A stretch of 64,000 nt of DNA from Dactylonectria macrodidyma. Taxonomy: Eukaryota; Ascomycota; Sordariomycetes; Hypocreales; Nectriaceae. The translations under genes were made by a program, and so were the position numbers. The DNA lies in the NCBI GenBank assembly GCA_020744425.1, contig JAGMUV010000015.1:682001-746000 (forward strand), in the 5' to 3' direction. Positions 1 through 9,170 of the stretch are shown one piece after another. The notes under the pieces were generated by a model. The model ran no database searches. It saw only the letters and a program-made list of their open reading frames with translations, and had not been told where the DNA came from. How positions within the stretch are numbered: position 1 is the first letter of the stretch; each line of letters begins with the position of its first letter.

Positions 1-920
1 CAGCCGCTCCCGACTATGCGCCAACGACAATGCCGCGCTTTAGGGCCGTGAAGTTGCGTCAGCGTCCACGCGAACTAACAAAGTTCTGGCAAAACTCGAT
101 TTCTGCAACTGCACATCCATTCTTCCTCTTTGATTTGACGCTCAAAGTTCCCACTTCTCTCACGAGACTGACGGCACCCTAAAGGTGAGGGTGGCCGTGA
201 GACATTCCCAATACTTTGCCCTTTGCCCCTCCATCCCATTCGGAGGGGTAAACCGTTAAGGAGGCAAGCGAGGGACGTCAAGAGAGGGATGTGTAAAAAC
301 GACACCCGCGCTTAGGTGGGACAGAACCGAAGCAGACTTGGGGCAATTTGTTCTTTCATGGATCTACACGTATTCCTTGACAAGTGATGATTAGTTATGT
401 GCTGAATGAAAGCCTTGTTGATGATCACAGTTCGATGGTGGGGCTGCGATGGAGCTTGCCGTTGAAGAGATGACTAAGCCAACTATCACTCTGTGGACCA
501 ATGACAAAGCGCCAAAATTCGTTCAACCCATGGAAGTGGCACTCTGATGATGCCAAGTTGCAACTGTGCTAATAAACTTCTAGCGACTTCGATCCATCTG
601 AATGAAGTGTCCTCTCTCGTCAGATTGACTCACGATCCTAGATTTGCTGTTCTTTTCACACCAAATATTCTCCCTTATATCCTTTTTGAGTTGCATCTGG
701 CTGGCCGACAATTCATCCCTCGATTTCTTGATGATACCCCCCCTTCGCATCGCCTAGGCCCTACGCTTTAAGTGCAACAGTGAACAAACACCCTGAAAGA
801 CTCCACCACTAATAAGACGCTCACTGGGTCCAACATCTAACCGCCCTTCAACTCTCAACTCTCTACGCCTCACCGCACTTTTGGTTGGCGAACCAAGAGC
901 CGGATTTTAGATTCGCAGTG
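1..920. other. Intergenic / 5' region of SIL1
   Basis: No convincing gene was seen. Only short open frames (up to 76 codons) without recognisable domains are present. The last ~100 bases before the SIL1 ATG are C/T-rich, as is usual for fungal leaders. The window may cut off a gene to the left of position 1. Confidence 0.5.
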
Positions 921-2171
921 ATGGCTCCCTCAAGAGCAAGGGCGACAACGCTGCCATTCCTCCTCGCCATGATCTTTGGTGTGGTGCTGTGTATCCTCGC
1001 AGCCCCGGCTCAAGCCTCTTCCGCATCACAACCTTCACCCTCTGCAGATGTCGACCTCATTTGTCACACCTCCAACCCAGATGACTGCTACCCCCGCGTG
1101 TTTCAGCCATCGGATGAGTTTCAGACCGTTCGAGAGGATCAAGAGCTCCCCAATGGCCTCCACGTCCGCCTGAACATATGGACGGGCGAGAAGGAGGCTA
1201 AGATCAATGTTCCAGATGAGGTCGACCCCTCGCTGGAGGGTTTGCCCGTGGATCAAGCCGTCGTCGTCGTGGAGCCCCAAGAGTCCGACGCGCCACCCGT
1301 CCCCAAAGGCGCGCCAAAGTATGAGACAGCCGGCAAGATCAAGGAGCCGAAGCCGGATTACGAGGCAGAGCCCTTTTTTCAGGCGATGAAGATGCTGAAG
1401 AGTGGCGAGAGCAACGACGGCAAGGCATTTGACGTTGCCTTGGAAGGGATGGAGGATCTGTCTCATGACATCTACTACGGCCTGAAGATCACCGAGGACC
1501 CAGCCGTGTTGAAGGGCCTGTTTTGCCTGATGGCCGATCAGGGAGCTGTCTCGACTGACGACACCACGCCTCGGGACCAGCAAGCAGCGGCTATCCTCGC
1601 TGGGGCACTGCAAAATAACCCGACCGCCTTGAAGGAGGTGACCAAGGAGTGGGCGAACATTATGGAGTTCAAATGTCCCCAGAGCGGCAAGGCGTTGAGT
1701 GAGGGCTTTTACACCAGCTTCATGCCATCCGACGCCGTGACCGGCGCGGACGCAAAGCAATCCGCCTCAAAAGTCAAGGCCAAAGTCGCCGCCATCAATG
1801 GGCTCATAAAGAGCGATCGCATCCGAGCCGAGTTTCTCAAGGGCATCGGTATGCGGAACCTACTCGAGGTGCTAGTCCCAGAAGGCAAGGAGTGGGCGAC
1901 GGCGCAGCGCAAGGTCGGCCAGCTGGTCCTTGATACGTTCCTCGACGAAGACATGGGCGCCAAGCTAGGCCAGTGGCCTAACAAGCCCCGGTCCAGCGAC
2001 GCCCGGTGCGGCACGGCTGAAGGCCAGACGGAGGAGGGCTGCTGGGACTACCACGTGGAGAAGATCATGAAGGCGAACAAGCGGGATAGCGGGCACTGGA
2101 GCAAGGACTTGAGTAAGCGATTGGCCGCGGCACGAAAGAATATGAAGGCGTCTGGTCATCAGGAGTTATAG
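921..2171 (+). CDS. SIL1: SIL1, nucleotide exchange factor for ER Hsp70 (BiP/Kar2)
   Basis: Single-exon gene of 416 aa. The first ATG in frame is at 921 (MAPSRARATT); the open frame reaches further upstream only through a TTG. Residues ~1-32 form a signal peptide (basic start, then a hydrophobic core LPFLLAMIFGVVLCILA). The segment after it (DLICHTSNPDDCYPRVFQPS, then LPNGLHVRLNIWTGEKEAK) is the typical N-terminal signature of fungal SIL1. The rest is helical and fits the armadillo-like fold of this family. The protein ends in HQEL, an HDEL-like ER retrieval signal with Gln in place of Asp. Family knowledge: SIL1 releases ADP from the ER lumenal Hsp70 during protein import and folding. Family assignment is firm; function of HQEL as a retrieval signal is inferred. 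Confidence 0.9.
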   Translation: MAPSRARATTLPFLLAMIFGVVLCILAAPAQASSASQPSPSADVDLICHTSNPDDCYPRVFQPSDEFQTVREDQELPNGLHVRLNIWTGEKEAKINVPDEVDPSLEGLPVDQAVVVVEPQESDAPPVPKGAPKYETAGKIKEPKPDYEAEPFFQAMKMLKSGESNDGKAFDVALEGMEDLSHDIYYGLKITEDPAVLKGLFCLMADQGAVSTDDTTPRDQQAAAILAGALQNNPTALKEVTKEWANIMEFKCPQSGKALSEGFYTSFMPSDAVTGADAKQSASKVKAKVAAINGLIKSDRIRAEFLKGIGMRNLLEVLVPEGKEWATAQRKVGQLVLDTFLDEDMGAKLGQWPNKPRSSDARCGTAEGQTEEGCWDYHVEKIMKANKRDSGHWSKDLSKRLAAARKNMKASGHQEL

Positions 2172-2543
2172 AGTTAGATATCAGTAATGGGAATGCGGTG
2201 TGTCATGAGCGCTGGGATTCGTTCGGTCAACATCTAGCTAAAGTGTCTTCCAGTGTCATTTGTACGAGAGAAATAGAGAAATCCAGTGTATTAACATCGA
2301 ACATGATTTTTTATATTTATGGATACTCTATCTACATGACTTTGATAAAATGGGTGGTGCACTGGTGGCCTTGTGAGGTTCACCACCCACCCAGTGCGAA
2401 GAGAATTCAACCTCACAACTGCAACTACGAGAACCACCAACATACAACCCACTCATCTTCTAAGCTTTCACAACTGCGTAACCTCAAACGGATAACAAAT
2501 TCAATCAGATTAAGAAGCCAACAGAGCAGGAAACAGAGAGAAA
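2172..2543. other. Intergenic region SIL1 - SET/MYND gene
   Basis: 372 bp between two genes on the same strand; it must hold the SIL1 terminator and the promoter and leader of the next gene. The only structure seen is an interleaved pair of inverted repeats at 2351-2397 (listed separately). The last ~100 bp are A/C-rich, leader-like. Confidence 0.5.
2351..2397. repeat. Interleaved inverted repeats
   Basis: TGGGTGGTG (2351-2359) is the exact reverse complement of CACCACCCA (2381-2389), and GCACTGG (2359-2365) is the exact reverse complement of CCAGTGC (2391-2397). The two stems interleave, so a transcript could form either hairpin, or in principle a pseudoknot. It lies 180 bp after the SIL1 stop. 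Confidence 0.6.
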
Positions 2544-4265
2544 ATGTCACAATCCCCGGCCATCCAAGTCGGCCACCACGCCAGCAAAGGCCGCGCCCTC
2601 TACGCAACGCAATCCTTCAGCCCCGGCTCAACCATTATCCCCTTCACGCCGCTGATCCTGCTGCCGGCCCTGTCGCACCTCAGCTCCGTCTGCGCGCACT
2701 GCCTCCGGCCCGGCACGCCGCGCGCCTGCTCTCGGTGCCATGCCGCCGCCTACTGCGACTCGGCCTGCCAGCGGGCTGCCTGGGCCGCCGTCCACGGCGC
2801 CGAGTGCAAGGTCTTGCGCCGCGTCGCCGCACAGGGCCGGCCCGGACTGCCGACCCCCGTGCGGGCCGTCGTCCAGGCCCTGCTCAAGCCTGAGATTGGC
2901 GATGCGATGAGGCCGCTCGAGGGCCATGTTGAGGCTTGGAGGCGGAGTGGCACGTGGGCTGACATGGAGATGATGGCCATGGGGGCGAGTGCCTTTGCGG
3001 GCTTGGGGACGACGCAGGAGAACGTTCAAAAGGCAATTGGACTGTTGTGTAAAGTACGAGGCATGATACAAACGCACCGTTCATGGCAGTTGTGAAAGCT
3101 TACTATCGAGACAGATCCAGACGAATGCGTTTCATCGATATGACGCCGACCTCGGCCAGGTGGGCATCTTTCTTGAGCCCACCCTCGCCATGGCCAACCA
3201 CTCCTGCATCCCCAATGCCATGGTGCAATTCATTGGGAGGAAGGCAATTCTTAGGGCAGAATCACTGATCCAAGCGGGTGATGAGATTGAAATTTCGTAT
3301 ACAGGTATGTTCCTCGTGCTCACATTCTAATCATACTATCCATTCCCATCTCACCCCCTCATCAAGATTATACATATCCGTTATCTAGGCGAGCAGAAGC
3401 GTTGTCTCCGTACAACTTCACTTGCCAATGCCTCCGGTGTTCACGAGACTTGAACATCTATCAGGTGTGCGCCCAGTCTCCCAACATCAACTTAAACCTC
3501 ATAAGCCTGGTATCCGACCCATCCAAACTCCGACGACATTCAGCCTCCACCAGCGAGAGTAAAGCAGCGCTTGCAAACAAATATAGCGAGGATGCGGTCG
3601 AAATGATAGATCCCCAAGAAACGCCACATGCACTGAATGAACGCCGAAGATATTTGCACAACCAATATCGAAAATGCCAACCACTTGTCCGCGAAGGGTT
3701 TTGGGGTGTGTCGCCGCTGCCCCAGGTCCTGTCCGAGATCTCCATCTACTACGCAGAGGAAGGCAACTTCATGTATGCCCTAGCCATAGCATGCTTCGGG
3801 GCCACATCTTGCGACCCGTACCGACACGTGGCTCCCTTTCATCCTGTTCGAGCGAAGGGTCTATTCTTGATCGGCAAGCTGCTTGCCAACACCGCAGCCG
3901 ACACTGCCGCGCTGAGCGCTTCCGTCGAAGCCATGGTGTCCAAAGGGAACTTCAGCCAGAAAGCCCTTCACACGCTGCAAGAAATCGATCAAGTATCGTT
4001 GTGTCAGATGCTGCTCCTCATGATTCTCCAACAAACACCCGAGGGATATAATGCGGAATGGGAGCTTTCCATCTCCGCGAGTGAAATGCTGAATGATATC
4101 AACCAGCTGCCGGGCCGGGATCAAGAACTATCGCTCATCAATGCTTGGAGACAAGACCCAAGCAGTGATCAGTCCCGTGCATTTTTCGACTATGCCGTCC
4201 TCAAGCAGGTCGATGCTTTGGCGAGTCTGGGTCATGAGATTCTCGTGACTGACTTCGGCCGGTAG
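2544..4265 (+). CDS. SET and MYND domain protein (SMYD-like lysine methyltransferase)
   Basis: Three exons: 2544-3053, 3115-3304, 3367-4265, giving 532 aa. Introns of 61 and 62 nt have GTACGA..CAG and GTATGT..AAG borders and keep the frame exactly. Residues ~7-37 are the N-terminal SET half (HHASKGRALYATQSF). A MYND zinc finger follows with C50, C53, C62, C65, C71, C75, H84, C88. The SET core motif NHSCIPN is at residues 198-204, followed by GDEIEISYTDYT, and a post-SET Cys cluster CQCLRC. This order (split SET around MYND, then post-SET) defines the SMYD family, which methylates lysines of histones or other proteins using S-adenosylmethionine. The C-terminal ~250 residues look helical. Its stop is 41 bp from the stop of the opposing Mis18 gene. 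The substrate cannot be told from sequence. Confidence 0.88.
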
Positions 4266-4306
4266 AATGATTTGGATATGGTCGAGGGAAGAGGAAAAGT
4301 CGACCC

Positions 4307-5495
4307 TCAAATGTCTCTGGTACCGGCTGGCTCCGTGGTCCCCGCTGGCTCCTTGGCTCTTGTTGGCTCTTCGTTGCGAGGGCTTTTTTCTCCAAATATC
4401 CCTGAGGACCTTCGAGCTGGGCGACTCAAAAAGCCGTTTCTCTTGATTGCACTAGCCGTGGGGGAAGACTCCTGCGAACCACCTGTGCTGGTGACATCCG
4501 GTGTCATGGCCACGCGTTTAGGAGGATTGATGGCGGATTCATCATCAGCGTCTCTCAGTAAGGATGATCTTTTGAGGCTGGCCCTTCCAACGAAGCTGTT
4601 TGTGGAGGCCGGTAAAACGCGGCGGTCTAGACCGGTCTTGAGTTGCCCGACATCTCCTTTCAATACTGAGATTTCTGATTCGAGCCCTTTGGACGTGTCG
4701 ATGGCTTCCTTTGCAGCCCGCTTGGCGTCTTCCAGTTCCTCTTTGAGCTTGTGTTGCTGCGCGTCCGCAGCGCTGCGCACAGCGCGAAGCTCTGCGTGAA
4801 GCTGGGTGATCTCTCTTTGAACGTACGATAGAACGGATCGAAAAGCAGAAGCCACTTCGGAGTCGAGCTCAAAATCTTGTTGCTCGTCGGCAACAAACTC
4901 GACGCTCGGTTGTGGTTGGGGCTTTTGGTGCGAAGTAGGATTTGGAGACTGGTCCCCAGTTGGTGAAGAACTGCGTTCGGCTGCAACTACCGTAGTGGTG
5001 CTGACTTTCCACGAAAGAGATTGCCGGATCTTGGGTTCAACTCTACGACGGCCGTCGACAGTTGATTTGATGGTGATTGATTTGGAGAGAAAGATGTAGT
5101 GTACACTATAAAGACTTAGTCATGACACATGTGGCATGAGGGCATCATGGAGCGACCTACTTGAGAAGGTGACTGGGGGTACTCTCTAGACACTGTGTAC
5201 CAAGCTGCGCACTACATGATGAGCACGCAACGTTCTGAAGCTTGCTGTTTCGATCGTGCCCGTTAGCATGTGTTTGAGTTTTGGGGGCTGCTCTCGGAAG
5301 CAAGACTTACCAGCCTCCCACAACGGTGCCCGATTCTCCGACCCGGATAGGCCCAGACCTGGATATCTCGAGATCCGGAGCATTGACAGTATCAGATACC
5401 AAAGCAAGATGGTTACCTCCGATCTTGATCCAGAGATTGCCGACGGCACCCAGCTTGACACCACACTTGGCGCACTTGATGGCGGCGATGGCCAT
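4307..5495 (-). CDS. mis18: Mis18 family centromere protein (Yippee/Mis18 zinc domain + coiled coil)
   Basis: Three exons on the minus strand: 5495-5311, 5244-5161, 5105-4307, giving 355 aa. Introns are 66 nt (GTAAGT..CAG, branch CTAAC) and 55 nt (GTAGGT..TAG). The Mis18/Yippee domain has two CxxC zinc pairs, C8-A-K-C11 and C69-S-S-C72, the usual G-V-K-L-G after the first pair, and the end segment LLNVHYIFLSKSI. It is followed by a predicted coiled coil (about ELRAVRSAADAQQHKLKEEL) and a basic, Ser-rich tail. In fission yeast and animals Mis18 primes centromeres for CENP-A deposition. The ATG at 5495 puts the first CxxC near the N-terminus; an in-frame ATG at 5612 would add 39 residues, but that stretch looks like leader. 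The tail after the coiled coil is longer than in fission yeast Mis18. Confidence 0.82.
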
Positions 5496-6081
5496 GGCTT
5501 GAGGCAGGGAAGTTCGGGTATGTGCCGGTGGTTTAGATGAGTAGTCCTGATAAACAAGCCAAAGATGGGTGATGCGAGATTTGAGAGGGCTATGCAGGCA
5601 AGGATATCGCATCCCACCATCTGATGTGTTGTCAGGCGTCAACGAGGCAGTCACGCTCCTGAGTCTTCACCGTTTATGCTATGAGCATCCGTCGCGTCAC
5701 TGACCTAAAAGCGCGTAAAGAGCTTCGAAGAGGAAGTGCAGGGATATCTTGACGTTGATTGGTCAAGAGGACCCAGCTTGCCAGCCTTCCGTCGGCAGGA
5801 CCCACTCGCTGTCATTTGATGGGAAGCCTGCAGGCGTATCCAACGAGGTACGTACCATGCCTTTCCCTTCAGGTCTCTGCATGCAGCCTAGCAGTTAGTC
5901 TAGTTGAGACAGCCTTGAAGTTTTTTGTTCAAGCTCACAAACAAGCACGGACAGTTGCAGGGCCTTGCGTCGACAACTTCACAGCCTTCTTCTTTACAAA
6001 CTCCGCTCACCATACATTTCCCACTTTCTGGCTACCTCACTAACGGTGCGCATTGCTCGCACTCGTTTCTAGCTAGTCGCT
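5496..6081. other. Bidirectional promoter region mis18 / REX1
   Basis: 586 bp between the divergent starts of mis18 (minus) and REX1 (plus). It must contain both leaders. No clear TATA box, repeat or other ORF of note was seen. If mis18 starts at 5612 the region is about 470 bp. Confidence 0.6.
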
Positions 6082-8262
6082 ATGGGTAAGAAGTCAAAGA
6101 GCAAAACTAAGCGCAGTGTCGAGCATGCGCTTACCGTCCCAGGAAACCTTTCGCATGCCGAACCAGGTGCCCAGGTCGCTTCCGCCGAGCCTCAGGATAC
6201 CACCAAGCAAGCGCAGCTGGTCGGTGCGGCCAGATCGCATGCGACAGAGACCCAAGGCGCCGAAGAGACGCCCCAAGATCAGAGCGATGGTAGCCTCAAG
6301 CGCGCAATGCCCCACGATGCCAACGACGATGCCGACGACGATGAAGGGTGGCAGGTGGTGACTCGGCCCAACAAGAAACTCAAGAAAGTGCCCAAGCCTG
6401 GGAAGAACTACCCTACCATCTCCTTCTCTCCAAATGCGCGCCTGCAATCTAAGATCAACCTCTCTAATCTCCGCGACCTCGTCACCTACATCTTCGCCGA
6501 CGGACCGGGGCCTCAGTGGGTTGGCATCACCCACCGACCTGCCTTCCGAAAGATTGTTGCCATCATGATTCCCGGTCTCGAAGAGGCCATGTTCAAGGCA
6601 TCCGTCGACTTTTCCACCTACAACGATGTCGCCTCCAGTCATAATTCCAGGGAGGGAAGCTCAGATTCGACCCCGGACGACTATTATCCTCGGCCGTTGA
6701 AGAAAGAGACACTTCCCGAGGCATTGCAACCTTTTGCAGACATGTTCGCGCACCTTTGGCCAGTCAAAACGCCGGGCGACGAAAGGCATGGAAAGATGCA
6801 TTCTCCCATGGCCGCTTTCCTCACCGCGCCCACTCCTAAGGATAAGAACACAAAGAAGGGTGTCAAACCTGCATCTGAGCCTCAAGGATGGAGAAATGAG
6901 AGGACACGCATCACCGAGTTCCTCTGCACGGCCGACGAGCTCGCCGATAATGGATATCTCGTACACCCAGCTTTGCTCCCAGAAGGCGCGCAAAGGGATA
7001 AGTTTGTTGCCCCTGTGGGATGGGTCGTCACAAACGTGGACAAGATTGAGGACGGAGACGTGCCAGAGAAGGACATCCAGCAGGGCAGTGTCACAGCTGG
7101 CCGAGAAATCTTGGCGCTAGACTGCGAGATGTGTATGACTGGTGAGAATGAATTCTCTCTAACACGCATCAGCGTCGTGGACTGGACCGGCGAAGTCGTT
7201 TTGGATGAACTTGTCAAGCCCGATAAGCCCATTACCGACTACGTCACTCGGTTTTCCGGCATTACAGAGGAAATGCTAGCACCTGTAACAACTACGCTCC
7301 ACGACATTCAGAACAAGCTTCTTGAGCTCTTACACCCCCAAGCCATTATGATCGGCCACTCTCTGGAATCAGACACCAAGGCCTTGCAACTCTCTCACCC
7401 TTTTATCGTTGACACTTCCATCATCTACCCTCACCCTAGGGGACCCCCTCTCAAATCCTCTCTCAAGTATCTCGCACAAAAGTACCTTTCCCGGGAAATT
7501 CAAAAAGGTGGTGCCAGCGGACATAACAGCATCGAGGACGCCAAGACCTGCTTAGATCTTGTCAAGCAAAAGTGTGAGAAGGGCAAGACTTGGGGTACGT
7601 CTGACGCCCAGGGCGAGAACCTGTTCCGCAGGTTGGCACGAGCAGGTACTTCTTACAAGGCCCAAGGCGGGGAGGCTGGTGGCATCGAGACTGGAAAGAC
7701 CAGCGCTGCAGTTGACTGGGGCGATCCGTCCAAGGGTGCAGGCGCTGGCGCGACGCATCAACTCGGATGTAAGACGGACGAGGATGTGACCACGAACGTG
7801 ATTCGAGCCGTCAAGGGCGATGCAGACGGTCTGGAGATACGGGGTGGAGGCGTCGACTTCGTCTGGGCGCGGATGCGAGAGCTAGAGGCCCTGCAAGGAT
7901 GGTGGAACCGCAACCGTGTGGACAATTCCTCCAGCGACGGCGGCCCTCCAGAGGACGAGGTCGACAACGCCCGCGAGGACAAGTCAGCCCTTGAGCAGGC
8001 TCTAGCACGCCTCACCGAGCGTCTCACCCGTATCCACGAGTCCCTACCGCCCTGCACCGCCTTCATACTCTACAGCGGCTCCGGCGACCCGCGTGAGATG
8101 TCTCGCCTCCAGCAGGTCCAGGCTAAGTGGCGCAAGGAGTACAACACGCCCGGCAAGAAGTGGGATGAGCTGAGCGTCAAATGGACCGACGTCGAGGAGC
8201 AAGCCCTCAAGGCTGCGGTGCGCAGGGCCCGGTCTGGTATCGGGTTCGTCAACGTGAAATGA
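6082..8262 (+). CDS. REX1: REX1 / RNH70-type RNA exonuclease (DEDDh)
   Basis: Single exon, 726 aa, starting MGKKSKSK at the first ATG. The first ~330 residues are basic and acidic low-complexity sequence plus a conserved region. The exonuclease domain starts around residue 343: ILALDCEMC gives Exo I acids D347 and E349; Exo II D431 lies in IGHSLESDTKAL; Exo III H481 and D486 lie in HNSIEDA. All DEDDh residues are present, so the enzyme should be active. VKPDKPITDYVTRFSGIT and DTSIIYPHPRGPPLKSSLKY are characteristic of the Rex1 branch. Known role of the family: 3' trimming of 5S rRNA, 5.8S rRNA and tRNA precursors in the nucleus. The C-terminal ~200 residues carry a helical segment rich in charged residues. 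Confidence 0.92.
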   Translation: MGKKSKSKTKRSVEHALTVPGNLSHAEPGAQVASAEPQDTTKQAQLVGAARSHATETQGAEETPQDQSDGSLKRAMPHDANDDADDDEGWQVVTRPNKKLKKVPKPGKNYPTISFSPNARLQSKINLSNLRDLVTYIFADGPGPQWVGITHRPAFRKIVAIMIPGLEEAMFKASVDFSTYNDVASSHNSREGSSDSTPDDYYPRPLKKETLPEALQPFADMFAHLWPVKTPGDERHGKMHSPMAAFLTAPTPKDKNTKKGVKPASEPQGWRNERTRITEFLCTADELADNGYLVHPALLPEGAQRDKFVAPVGWVVTNVDKIEDGDVPEKDIQQGSVTAGREILALDCEMCMTGENEFSLTRISVVDWTGEVVLDELVKPDKPITDYVTRFSGITEEMLAPVTTTLHDIQNKLLELLHPQAIMIGHSLESDTKALQLSHPFIVDTSIIYPHPRGPPLKSSLKYLAQKYLSREIQKGGASGHNSIEDAKTCLDLVKQKCEKGKTWGTSDAQGENLFRRLARAGTSYKAQGGEAGGIETGKTSAAVDWGDPSKGAGAGATHQLGCKTDEDVTTNVIRAVKGDADGLEIRGGGVDFVWARMRELEALQGWWNRNRVDNSSSDGGPPEDEVDNAREDKSALEQALARLTERLTRIHESLPPCTAFILYSGSGDPREMSRLQQVQAKWRKEYNTPGKKWDELSVKWTDVEEQALKAAVRRARSGIGFVNVK

Positions 8263-9170
8263 GCCAGACCTGACGGGTGGGTTTATTACTGAGCTCTTAG
8301 TAGTGAATTGGATGGACAGAGGATGAGGATGATGACACTGGTTATAACGCATTTCTGGAGACATACATGGCTTTGGCAGCATGGTTCCTGGTTATGATAC
8401 CCCGACAAGTAGCTAAAGTGCTGGATCTTGATAACGAGCCACATAGACGAATCTGAACACGAATGAGAGAAAAGAACGGTGGTGAAATTATATACGATTA
8501 TACGGCATATCATTACTACTCTCATCGACATCTGTCGGACGTGAAAAAACTATGAATCCTCTCCGTCACAGAGGAAACAACATCCAACTCAGTCTCTCCC
8601 AACGCTCAACAGGAAAGCGAGTTCACAATCCACGGAAAATGATTCCAACCATCGCTGCGCTGTGCTGTGCCGTGTGTGCTGTGCTTTCCCTTGCCATTTT
8701 GCTCTCCCATCCTCCGAAAAATTCCCTTTCCTATTGCCCAGCTTTTTTGTTGCGCCAACGCTAGTATGGACATGGTTCAGTCACCCATGACAGAAGAAAT
8801 AATACCCCAACAAGAACCCCCCAAGAGAACGCCTGATCCATCCGGACTTCCGTGATCCAATAACCCCCTCCCCAAAAAAAAAAAAAAAAAAAATCTGTTG
8901 ACGGCCGTGATCCTGACCAAGAGGCACCTTTGCCTCACATGGGATGGGGCAGTTGTGAGGTGTTGCACGAGAGCGTGTGTGGTGTGTGTGTGAGAGCGGT
9001 TCTATACATCGTGGACGTGTCGACCACTCGAGAGACAAAGAAAAGCATTATGTTGCGGCCCGTTTTGGGCGCATACGGAGTGATTGGTAGTTGATATAGG
9101 AAAGGATGTGTCCTCCAAAAAGGCTCTGCAGCTTGTTTAAACCACCATGGTCTGGTGTATTGATGTTGCC
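8263..9170. other. Intergenic region between convergent REX1 and FLC-family gene
   Basis: 908 bp with no supported gene; holds the 3' ends of both neighbours. It contains a 20-A homopolymer at 8874-8893. Short open frames here lack domains. Confidence 0.55.
8874..8893. repeat. Homopolymer A20
   Basis: Uninterrupted run of 20 A on the plus strand, 278 bp past the FLC-family stop on that gene's coding strand (as T20). A mononucleotide microsatellite; no sign of a retroposed element around it. Confidence 0.9.

Noticed and set aside
1035..1760. 241-codon minus-strand open frame
   Set aside because: Antisense shadow of SIL1.
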